Shown here: positions 16,931-25,144 of the stretch, in pieces
Numbering within the stretch: position 1 is the stretch's first letter
Layout: every line of letters starts with the position of its first letter
Source of the DNA: Micromonospora antibiotica
GTDB lineage: Bacteria > Actinomycetota > Actinomycetes > Mycobacteriales > Micromonosporaceae
Length of the DNA stretch: 64,000 nt
Assembly (NCBI RefSeq): GCF_017599305.1
Contig: NZ_JAGFWR010000001.1
Location: forward strand, 1 to 64,000
Reading direction: 5' to 3'
Made by a program: the position numbers and the translations under genes
The notes under the pieces: model-generated
What the model saw: only the letters and a program-made list of their open reading frames with translations
What the model was told of the DNA's origin: nothing
The model's database searches: none

Positions 16931-16987
16931 TTGACAGGTGTACGCCGTACACCTACCGTGGTCGACATCTGGTGTACGGCGTACACT
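16931..16987 (+). promoter_or_regulatory. TetR-controlled promoter with two operators
   Basis: TTGACA (16931-16936), 17-nt spacer, TACCGT (16954-16959) form a near-ideal promoter for the oxidoreductase gene. The palindrome GGTGTACGCCGTACACC (16937-16953) exactly fills the spacer, and GGTGTACGGCGTACACT (16971-16987) lies 34 bp downstream centre to centre, just before the Shine-Dalgarno. Confidence 0.85.
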
Positions 16988-17001
16988 CCGAGGAGGGCGA
17001 G

Positions 17002-17982
17002 ATGAAGGCGATCGTGCAGGACCGGTACGGGCCCCCCGAGACGTTGACCCTCAAGGACGTCGACGTGCCGGTGCCCACCGCCGACGAGGTGCTCGTGCGG
17101 GTCGAGGCCGCCGCGCTCAACGCGTACGACTGGCACGTGATGCGCGGCGATCCCCGGATGGCGCGGTTGGCGCTGGGCCTGACGCGGCCCCGGGCCCGCA
17201 TCCGGGGTCGCGACTTCGCCGGTCGGGTCGAGGCCGTCGGCGTCGACGTGCGTCACCTGCGCCCCGGCGACAGCGTGTTCGGCGACCTCGGGGACGCCAA
17301 CGGCGCGTTCGCCGAGTACGTGTGCGCCCCCGCCGCCCTGGTCGCACCGAAGCCGGCGAACCTGACCGCGCCGCAGGCGGCAGCCCTGCCACTGGCCGGG
17401 GTGACCGCGCTCCAGGGGCTGCGTGACGCGGCCCGGGTCGCGCCCGGCCAGCGCGTGCTCGTCAACGGCGCCTCCGGTGGTGTCGGCACCCTGGCCGTGC
17501 AGCTCGCCAGGGTGCTCGGCGCGACGGTGACCGGGGTGTGCAGCACCCGCAACGTCGACCTGGTCCACTCGCTCGGCGTCGACCACGTCGTCGACTACAC
17601 CCGCGAGGACTTCACCCACGGGGACCGCCACGACGTGGTGTTCGACCTGGTCGGCAACCGCAGCCTCACCGCGCTGCGGCGGGCACTGACCCCGACCGGG
17701 ACGCTGGTGCTCTCCGGCGGCGGCGCGTACCGGGGCGGCAGCCTCCTCGGGCCGGTCCGGCTCATCGCGCGGGGGCGGCTGCTGGCCCCCCTCGTCCGGC
17801 AGCGCGTCGTCGTCCTGACGGCGACCCCCGGCCGGGAGCACCTCGACACGCTGCGCGCCCACGCCGAGGCCGGCCACCTCACACCGGTCATCGACCGGAC
17901 CTATCCGTTGCCCGAGGTGCCCCACGCCATCGGCTATCTCGAAGGCGAACACGCCAGGGCGAAGGTGGTCATCACCATCTGA
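17002..17982 (+). CDS. MDR-family NADPH:quinone oxidoreductase-like
   Basis: A 326-residue medium-chain dehydrogenase/reductase without the zinc ligands of true alcohol dehydrogenases. It has the GroES-like N-terminal domain (residues about 1-120, NAYDWHVMRGDP...GRDFAGRVEAVG), then the Rossmann domain with NGASGGVGTLAVQLA (about 152-167). It probably reduces quinones or enones using NADPH in the cytoplasm. GAGGAGGGC precedes the ATG. Tight operator placement suggests induction by a toxic ligand of the adjacent TetR. Confidence 0.88.
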   Translation: MKAIVQDRYGPPETLTLKDVDVPVPTADEVLVRVEAAALNAYDWHVMRGDPRMARLALGLTRPRARIRGRDFAGRVEAVGVDVRHLRPGDSVFGDLGDANGAFAEYVCAPAALVAPKPANLTAPQAAALPLAGVTALQGLRDAARVAPGQRVLVNGASGGVGTLAVQLARVLGATVTGVCSTRNVDLVHSLGVDHVVDYTREDFTHGDRHDVVFDLVGNRSLTALRRALTPTGTLVLSGGGAYRGGSLLGPVRLIARGRLLAPLVRQRVVVLTATPGREHLDTLRAHAEAGHLTPVIDRTYPLPEVPHAIGYLEGEHARAKVVITI

Positions 17983-18294
17983 CCGGCCCGCAATCCGCCG
18001 GCCCCGACATCCGCGACGACGCCGACTCCACGGCCGGGCAGGCTCCCGATTCCCCGGTCAAGCGCGCCCGGCTCAGAGTTGCGTCAATATCAACTGTCAG
18101 TCAGCTGGCAATGGTGAAAGCGCTTCGATTTCCTGCTCCAGCACTGTCGGCGAGCGACGAATCTCATTTACCATCGTCGATGCAATGCCTCGTTCATCCG
18201 CCGTTCACCCTACCGACGGCCGGCCTTCGAGGCGTCCGCACCGCGCCCGGGACCGACGCACCCCACCCCGCCCGCCCCGAGGAACAGGACCCCC
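17983..18294 (+). other. Intergenic region upstream of the carbohydrate-binding protein
   Basis: AT-rich from about 18075 to 18180, probably the promoter of the next gene. It contains GAAAGCGCTTC (18116-18126) with the core palindrome AAGCGCTT, reminiscent of LacI-family sites. No gene is seen. Confidence 0.4.
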
Positions 18295-19686
18295 ATGACA
18301 GCCACCGCACGTCGTACCGCCGTCCTGGCCGGACTCACCGCCACCCTGCTGGCCGGCCCGCTCGCCGTCGCCGCCGTCGCCGCCGCGACCGCCACGATCA
18401 CCCTCAACGGCTCCGGCGCGAACGTCACCGGCAGCAACGTCACCGTCGCCGGCAGCGCCGTCACCATCACCGCGCCCGGCACCTACGAGATCAGGGGCAC
18501 GCTGAACAACGGCCACATCGCGGTCGACACCGCCGTCACCGGCACCGTGGAACTCGTCCTCGCCGGGGCCTCCATCACCAACTCCACCTCCTCACCGCTG
18601 TACGTGACCAACGCCAGCGCGGTCACCGTCACCCTGGCCGCGGGCACCAGCAACAACCTCACCGACGCGGCCACGTACACCAACACCGGGGAGCCGGACG
18701 CCGCCCTGTTCAGCGCCGCCGACCTGACCATCGGCGGTACCGGCGCGCTGACCGTGCGCGCCAACCACGCCGACGGCATCGTCAGCAAGGACGACCTGGT
18801 CATCCAGTCCGGCACCATCACCGTCAACGCGGTGGACGACGCGATCCGGGGCAAGGACTCCCTCACCGTCAACGGCGGCACGATCGCCGTCACCTCGTCC
18901 GGCGGCGACGGGCTCAAGTCCAACGACACCGAGGCCGGCAAGGGCGTGCTCACCATCACCAACGGCACCATCACCGCCTCGGTCGCCGACGACGCCATCA
19001 AGGGCGAGAACGTCCTGAACATCTCCGGCGGCACCATCAACGTCACCCGGTCCTACGAAGCGTTGGAAGGGCTCCGGACCACCATCAGCGGCGGCAACAT
19101 CACCGTCGTGGCCAGCGACGACGCGGTCAACGCCGCCGAGGAGGGCCTCGGCCACATGGAGCCGTCCGCGATCGCGTTCATCAAGGTCACCGGCGGCACG
19201 GTGGTGGCCACCGGCGGCACGGACGGCTTCGACTCCAACGGGTCGCTCACCTTCGCCGGTGGCACCGTGGTGGCCCGGGGCTCCAGCACCCGGGGCGGCG
19301 GCGAGGGCGCGATCGACGCCGACGGCCCGATCGCCTTCACCGGCGGCACGGTGGTGGGCGCGGCGCTGACCTCGCTGGCCGTGTTCCAGGCGGTGCCGAA
19401 CACCGGCCAGGGCTGGGTGGCCCCCCGGTTCAACGCCAACCTGGCCGCCAACACCATCGTGCACGTGGTGTCCGGCAGCACGGTGCTGGGTTCGTACCGG
19501 ACCTCGGCCACCGTCCGGGAGGTCGTCTTCTCGTCCAACCGGATCACCAACGGCCAGCGGTACGACATCTACACCGGCGGCAGCGTGACCGGCACCAACG
19601 TCGGCGGTCTCTACACCGGCGGCAGCATCACCGGCGCCACCCGGGTGCTGACCGGCGTCACCGCCGGCCGGTACGGGCGGTTCTGA
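18295..19686 (+). CDS. Cthe_2159-like secreted carbohydrate-binding beta-helix protein
   Basis: A 463-residue protein with a signal peptide (1 to about 31). The mature part is a repetitive right-handed beta-helix with recurrent GG(T/N)I.V and DGI/DDAIKG/DGLKSND turns, as in the DUF4353 carbohydrate-binding family typified by Clostridium thermocellum Cthe_2159, which binds cellulose and acidic pectic polymers and resembles family 9 pectate lyases. Whether it cleaves anything is unknown. It starts with ATG at 18295 and precedes the DUF4956 and VTC genes on the same strand, a combination seen in many bacteria and probably working at the cell surface. Confidence 0.8.
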   Translation: MTATARRTAVLAGLTATLLAGPLAVAAVAAATATITLNGSGANVTGSNVTVAGSAVTITAPGTYEIRGTLNNGHIAVDTAVTGTVELVLAGASITNSTSSPLYVTNASAVTVTLAAGTSNNLTDAATYTNTGEPDAALFSAADLTIGGTGALTVRANHADGIVSKDDLVIQSGTITVNAVDDAIRGKDSLTVNGGTIAVTSSGGDGLKSNDTEAGKGVLTITNGTITASVADDAIKGENVLNISGGTINVTRSYEALEGLRTTISGGNITVVASDDAVNAAEEGLGHMEPSAIAFIKVTGGTVVATGGTDGFDSNGSLTFAGGTVVARGSSTRGGGEGAIDADGPIAFTGGTVVGAALTSLAVFQAVPNTGQGWVAPRFNANLAANTIVHVVSGSTVLGSYRTSATVREVVFSSNRITNGQRYDIYTGGSVTGTNVGGLYTGGSITGATRVLTGVTAGRYGRF

Positions 19687-19697
19687 GTCCGGGCCCT

Positions 19698-19727
19698 GCG
19701 GTTCGGGCCCGCCCGGGCCCGAACCGC
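19698..19727 (+). terminator. Hairpin between carbohydrate-binding and DUF4956 genes
   Basis: Perfect 13-bp stem GCGGTTCGGGCCC / GGGCCCGAACCGC with a 4-nt loop. The right arm and the following CGTAACCGGCCCGCC are nearly repeated at 19743-19771. It may terminate or attenuate transcription into the DUF4956-VTC pair. Confidence 0.55.
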
Positions 19728-19851
19728 GTAACCGGCCCGCCCGGGGCCCGAACCGCGCAACCGGCCCGCCGGTACACCACCGCCAGATCCGATGCCCCAC
19801 CGCCGGACGCCGCACACGGCAAACGGCCGGCGGACACCCCAAGGAGCAAAT

Positions 19852-20445
19852 ATGTCGCGCTTGGTCCTGGCCGGAGTGGACCTGGTCGCCGTGGTCCTGC
19901 TCGTCTTCGCGCTGTACTTCCCGCGCCACCGACGACGGGACCTGGTGGTCGCCTACCTCGGCGTCAACGTCGGCGTGTTCGCCGTGGCCAGCTCACTGAG
20001 CAGCAGCACCGTCGGCGCCGGGCTCGGGCTGGGGCTCTTCGGCGTCCTGTCGATCATCCGGCTCCGCTCCACGGAACTCGACCAGCACGAGGTGGCGTAC
20101 TACTTCTCGGCGCTCGCGCTCGGCATCCTCGGCCCGCTCTCCGGCACCTCGGTCCTGACGGTCGGCGCGTTGACGGCGCTGATCCTCGCCGTGATGTTCG
20201 TCGGGGACCACCCCCGACTGCTGCGCCGGTACCGGCGGCACGTCATCGTGCTGGACAGCGCGGTCACCGACTCGGTCGCCCTCACCGCACACCTGGAGCA
20301 GCTGCTCGGTGCCCGGGTGCACAACGTCAACGTCGAGCGCGTCGACCTGGTCAACGACACCACCGTCGTGGACGTCCGCTACTCGCGGCCCAGGGTCACC
20401 GCCACCGGCGGGCGGCGGCCGGTCGACGCGGGCGCCGCCCGGTGA
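19852..20445 (+). CDS. DUF4956 membrane protein
   Basis: A 197-residue integral membrane protein with about four hydrophobic segments in residues 5-125 (LVAVVLLVFALYF, VAYLGVNVGVFAVASSL, GLGLGLFGVLSIIRLRSTE, ALALGILGPLSG...ALILAVMFV), then a soluble C-terminal domain. The motif FGVLSIIRLRSTELDQHEVAYYF is characteristic of DUF4956. AAGGAG lies 5 nt before the ATG. It overlaps the VTC-domain gene by 4 bp; DUF4956-VTC coupling is widely conserved, although the function is not established. Confidence 0.88.
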   Translation: MSRLVLAGVDLVAVVLLVFALYFPRHRRRDLVVAYLGVNVGVFAVASSLSSSTVGAGLGLGLFGVLSIIRLRSTELDQHEVAYYFSALALGILGPLSGTSVLTVGALTALILAVMFVGDHPRLLRRYRRHVIVLDSAVTDSVALTAHLEQLLGARVHNVNVERVDLVNDTTVVDVRYSRPRVTATGGRRPVDAGAAR

Positions 20446-21350
20446 CCGCCCCCGACCCGCCCACCGCGGCCCTGATCCCGCCCACCGCGGCGCTGACCCC
20501 GCTCACCGGTGCGCTGGCCCCTCTCACGCCGATCGGGCTCGCGGAACTGACCGAACGCGCCGCGCTACAGACCCGGTTCGACCGCAAGTACCTCCTCCCG
20601 CTCGCCGAGCTGCCGCACCTGCTCGCCGGGCTCGACCACACCGACCAGGTGCTGGAGATCGACGGCAGGCGCGCGTTCCGCTACGAGTCGATCTACTTCG
20701 ACACCGCCGACCTGGTCAGCTTCCGGCTCACCGCCCGCCGACGCCGCCGCCGCTTCAAGATCAGGACGAGGACGTACCTCGACTCCGGCCTCTGCTGGCT
20801 GGAGGTGAAGACGGAGGGCACCCGGGGCGGCACGGTCAAGGAACGGCTGCCCTACCGTCCCGACGACAGCGGCACCCTCACCCCCGGGCGGTCGTTCGTC
20901 GACGGGGTGCTCGCGGCGCTGCGCACCGGCCCCACCCTGGCCTTCGCGCCGACCCTCACCACCAGCTACCTGCGCAGCACGCTCTACCTGCCGGCGACCG
21001 CGAGCCGGGCGACCATCGACGTCGCGTTGCGCTGGGCGGACCACCGGGGCCGTCGGTTGGCGCTACCCGAACTGGCCATCATCGAGACGAAGACCGGCTC
21101 CACCGCCTCCCACGTCGACCGGCTGCTCTGGCGGCAGGGTCACCGCCCGGTGGCCATCTCCAAGTACGCGACCGGGCTGGCCGCCCTCGACCCCGACCTG
21201 CCCGCCGGGCGTTGGCGGCGCACCCTACGTCGGCACTTCCACCCCACCCTCCACGGGGATCCGGGCGCGCGACAGGAGACGTCTCACCGGGGCGGCCCCG
21301 CGACAGACCCCGCCGCCTCCTGCGCCCGTGGGGGCAGCCGTAACGCGTAA
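20442..21350 (+). CDS. VTC-domain protein (polyphosphate-polymerase-like fold)
   Basis: A 302-residue protein starting at a GTG that overlaps the DUF4956 stop. The VTC tunnel domain covers residues about 40-250: RFDRKYLLP, YESIYFDT, RRRRRRFKIRTRTYLDSGLCWLEVKTEGTRGGTVKERL and AIIETKTGS supply the basic and acidic residues that line the tunnel in yeast Vtc4. In yeast this fold makes polyphosphate from ATP. In bacterial DUF4956/CotH neighbourhoods the substrate is unknown. The C-terminal 22 codons overlap, antisense, the end of the response regulator gene. Confidence 0.88.
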   Translation: MTAPDPPTAALIPPTAALTPLTGALAPLTPIGLAELTERAALQTRFDRKYLLPLAELPHLLAGLDHTDQVLEIDGRRAFRYESIYFDTADLVSFRLTARRRRRRFKIRTRTYLDSGLCWLEVKTEGTRGGTVKERLPYRPDDSGTLTPGRSFVDGVLAALRTGPTLAFAPTLTTSYLRSTLYLPATASRATIDVALRWADHRGRRLALPELAIIETKTGSTASHVDRLLWRQGHRPVAISKYATGLAALDPDLPAGRWRRTLRRHFHPTLHGDPGARQETSHRGGPATDPAASCARGGSRNA

Positions 21351-22027
21351 CCGACACCCCGGACGGTGTGGATCAGGGGCGGGTCCCAGCGGTCGATCTT
21401 CCGCCGCAGGCAGTAGACGTACGACTCGACGATCCGGCCGTCGCCACCGAAGCGGTAGTTCCACACCCCGTCGAGGATCTGCGCCTTGCTGACCACCCGG
21501 CCCGCGTTGGCGAGCAGGAACCGCAGCAGGTTGAACTCGGTGGGCGACAGCGGCACCAGGCACCCGCCCCGGCGTACCTCGTGGGCCTGCTCGTCCAGCT
21601 CCAGGTCGGCGTAGCGCAGCAACCCGCCGTCCCGGGTGCCCTGATCCGCCCGGTAGCGGCGCAGCACCGCCCGCACCCGCAGCACCAGCTCCTCCAGGCT
21701 GAACGGCTTGGTGACGTAGTCGTCGGCCCCGGCGGTGAGCCCGGCGATGCGGTCGGCCACCTCGTCACGGGCGGTGAGGAACAGCACCGGCACTCCCGGA
21801 CCGGGACCCGCACGCAGGCTCCGTGCGACCTGGAGACCGTCGAGATCCGGCAGCACCACGTCGAGCACCACCAGGTGCGGTTCGAAGTCCGCCGCCACGA
21901 CCAGCGCCTCCCGGCCGCTGGAGGCCACCCGGACCTCGAAGTCGTGCCTTCCCAGCATCGCCGAGAGCAGCGCCCGGAGATGAGGGTCGTCGTCCACGAC
22001 GAGCACCCTGGGCATCGGGGAGATCAC
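21284..22027 (-). CDS. OmpR/PhoB-family response regulator (orphan)
   Basis: A 247-residue two-component regulator. The receiver domain (about 5-120) has the acidic pocket DDD, the phospho-acceptor Asp in VVLDVVLPDLDG and the conserved Lys in YVTKPF. The C-terminal winged helix (about 145-235) ends VRGVGYALR. No histidine kinase gene is next to it, so its partner is elsewhere. Start is either GTG 22027 or ATG 22015 (MPRVLVVDDD); neither has a clear Shine-Dalgarno. Its 3' end overlaps the VTC gene tail by 67 bp on the opposite strand. Confidence 0.9.
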   Translation of the reverse strand: MISPMPRVLVVDDDPHLRALLSAMLGRHDFEVRVASSGREALVVAADFEPHLVVLDVVLPDLDGLQVARSLRAGPGPGVPVLFLTARDEVADRIAGLTAGADDYVTKPFSLEELVLRVRAVLRRYRADQGTRDGGLLRYADLELDEQAHEVRRGGCLVPLSPTEFNLLRFLLANAGRVVSKAQILDGVWNYRFGGDGRIVESYVYCLRRKIDRWDPPLIHTVRGVGYALRLPPRAQEAAGSVAGPPR

Positions 22028-22123
22028 CCACTGTTCGTACGGGACATGGTGGGGAGTGGCCTCGCAGTCGGCTGTGGATCAGCTGTGGGCAACCTGCCGG
22101 TCGTGCCACCCGTGGCGCACCGG

Positions 22124-22158
22124 GGCCGCCCACCCGTCGTGCCGACGGGTGGGCGGCC
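22124..22158 (-). terminator. Terminator after PETase-like gene
   Basis: Perfect 16-bp stem GGCCGCCCACCCGTCG / CGACGGGTGGGCGGCC with a 3-nt loop, 6 nt past the stop of the minus-strand hydrolase gene. Confidence 0.7.
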
Positions 22159-22164
22159 GACGCC

Positions 22165-23574
22165 TCAGGGGCTGGTGCAGGTCGGCGACGGGCTGCTCGG
22201 CGTGCCGGTGCCGAGGAAGCCGAAGGTCGTGGAGGTGCCGGGGGCCAACGCACCGTTGTAGGAGACGTTGCGGACGGTCGCGGTCGAGCCGCTGGTGCTC
22301 AGCGTGCCGTTCCAGACCTGGCTGATGCCCTGTCCACTGCCCAACTGCCAACGGGCGGTCCAGCCGTCGACGGCGGCGCTGCCGGCCGTCACCGTGACCT
22401 CAGCCTGGAAGCCACCCGACCACGAGCCGATCGTGCGGTACGTCGCGGTGCAGGCGGTGCCGGGCGGCGGGGTCGTCGGCGGCGGGGTGGTCGGCGGAGG
22501 CGTGGTGGGCGGTGGGGTGGTGGGCGGTGGGGTGGTCGGCGGTGGGGTGGTGGGCGGTGGGGTGGTCGGCGGTGGGGTGGTGGGCGGTGGGGTGGTGGGC
22601 GGCGGGGTCGTCGGCGGGGTGGGCGGGATCGTCGGCCCGCCCGGCGGCACCAGGGGGCAGGTGGAGCTGTACCGGGAGACGCCGGTGCTGTTCGCCAGCG
22701 GGCAGAGGAACTGCGTGTAGCGGGTGTCGTAGTCCAGGAAGATCTTGAGCCAGGGGATCAGCAGCCGCATCTCGGTCGGGTTCGACCGGGTGAACGACAG
22801 GTGGTCGTTGCCGGCCAGCTCCGCCCAGGCGTGCTCCACCCCGGCAGGCAGCGTGTTGTAGATGCCCTGCACGTAGGACGGGGTGACGGTGCCGTCGTTC
22901 TGCCCCGACAGGAGCAGGGTGGGGACCTGGGTGGTCGACATGTTCAGGTTGTTGCCGGGCGTACCCGGGGCGAGGCCGACCGCGGTCCGCAGCGACGGCC
23001 GCCGCAGCGCCGCCAGCAGGGTGCCGGCCCCGCCCGCGGAGTGGCCCATCACGCTGAGCCGGTTGGGGTCCACCCGGCTGCGCACCGGGCTGGTCCGGGT
23101 GAGGTAGTCCAGCCCCGCGAGCAGCTGGGTGGCCCGGGCGTCAGCACCGTCGGTACGGCTGTTGGTCTCGATCCCGAGCACCACGAAACCGAAGGACGCC
23201 AGCCAGGGGCCCATCCAGGCTTCCTCGTTGGCGAACAGGGCGGAGTACCCGGGCACGATCGCCACCGCGCCCCAGGTGCCCAGGCTGGTGTCGGTCGGGT
23301 AGTAGACGAACCCGCCGTTGAAGCCGTTGCCCGCCGGCACGGTCGCCTGCGTGGTGGCGAACGGCCCCCGGGTGGCGGCCACACTGGCCGGGGTCGGGTC
23401 CGGGCCACGCTGGTAGGGGTTGTCCGCCGCCGCTGCGGCGTGCGGCATGCTCGCGGTCGCCACGAGGCCGAGGAGCACCACGAGGCCGGCCGAGAGCCAG
23501 CTCACGAACCGGGGTACGGAGGTCCGGCGGCCGGCCGGGGGTGGGGTCGGGGGTCGATCTGTCGGTAGCGTCAC
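22165..23574 (-). CDS. PETase/cutinase-like polyester hydrolase with CBM2
   Basis: A 469-residue secreted alpha/beta hydrolase. After an N-terminal hydrophobic segment (about 24-50) the mature enzyme begins [12 protein letters not shown], the hallmark start of actinomycete cutinases of the Thermobifida type. Triad by alignment: Ser179 (GHSAGG), Asp227 (QNDGTV), His258 (NDHLS); oxyanion Tyr110 (VPGYSA). The conserved C-terminal disulfide segment FLCPLANSTGVSRYSSTCP is present. The substrate-stacking Trp of TfCut2-like enzymes (TPW) is Gly204 here. A TPPP repeat linker (about 319-368) joins a C-terminal CBM2 (about 369-469). GTG 23574 is preferred because AAGGAG sits 9 nt upstream; the ATG at 23583 directly abuts it. 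It is the second gene of an operon with the SGNH esterase (34-bp gap). Confidence 0.85.
   Translation of the reverse strand: MTLPTDRPPTPPPAGRRTSVPRFVSWLSAGLVVLLGLVATASMPHAAAAADNPYQRGPDPTPASVAATRGPFATTQATVPAGNGFNGGFVYYPTDTSLGTWGAVAIVPGYSALFANEEAWMGPWLASFGFVVLGIETNSRTDGADARATQLLAGLDYLTRTSPVRSRVDPNRLSVMGHSAGGAGTLLAALRRPSLRTAVGLAPGTPGNNLNMSTTQVPTLLLSGQNDGTVTPSYVQGIYNTLPAGVEHAWAELAGNDHLSFTRSNPTEMRLLIPWLKIFLDYDTRYTQFLCPLANSTGVSRYSSTCPLVPPGGPTIPPTPPTTPPPTTPPPTTPPPTTPPPTTPPPTTPPPTTPPPTTPPPTTPPPTTPPPGTACTATYRTIGSWSGGFQAEVTVTAGSAAVDGWTARWQLGSGQGISQVWNGTLSTSGSTATVRNVSYNGALAPGTSTTFGFLGTGTPSSPSPTCTSP
22471..22625. repeat. 15-bp tandem repeats coding the Thr-Pro linker
   Basis: Repeated GGTGGGGTGGTGGGC-type units on the plus strand encode the PTTPP linker of the minus-strand hydrolase. 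Copy number is likely to vary between strains. Confidence 0.75.
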
Positions 23575-23608
23575 TTCAGGCATCTCCTTCGGTTGACGGG
23601 GCTGCGGA

Positions 23609-25057
<1,449 letters not shown>

Positions 25058-25087
25058 TCACCGGCTGACCCCACCACCCGAACCCCG

Positions 25088-25130
25088 ACGGACGGGGCGG
25101 CTCACCACACCGGCGGGCCGCCCCGTCCGT
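25088..25130 (-). terminator. Terminator after kgd
   Basis: Perfect 14-bp stem ACGGACGGGGCGGC / GCCGCCCCGTCCGT with a 15-nt loop, just downstream of the kgd stop. Confidence 0.65.
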
Positions 25131-25144
25131 TCGTCACCCGTACC

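Noticed and set aside
22471..22625. CRISPR-like or regulatory tandem repeats
   Set aside because: The units are in frame and encode a Thr-Pro linker; there are no unique spacers.
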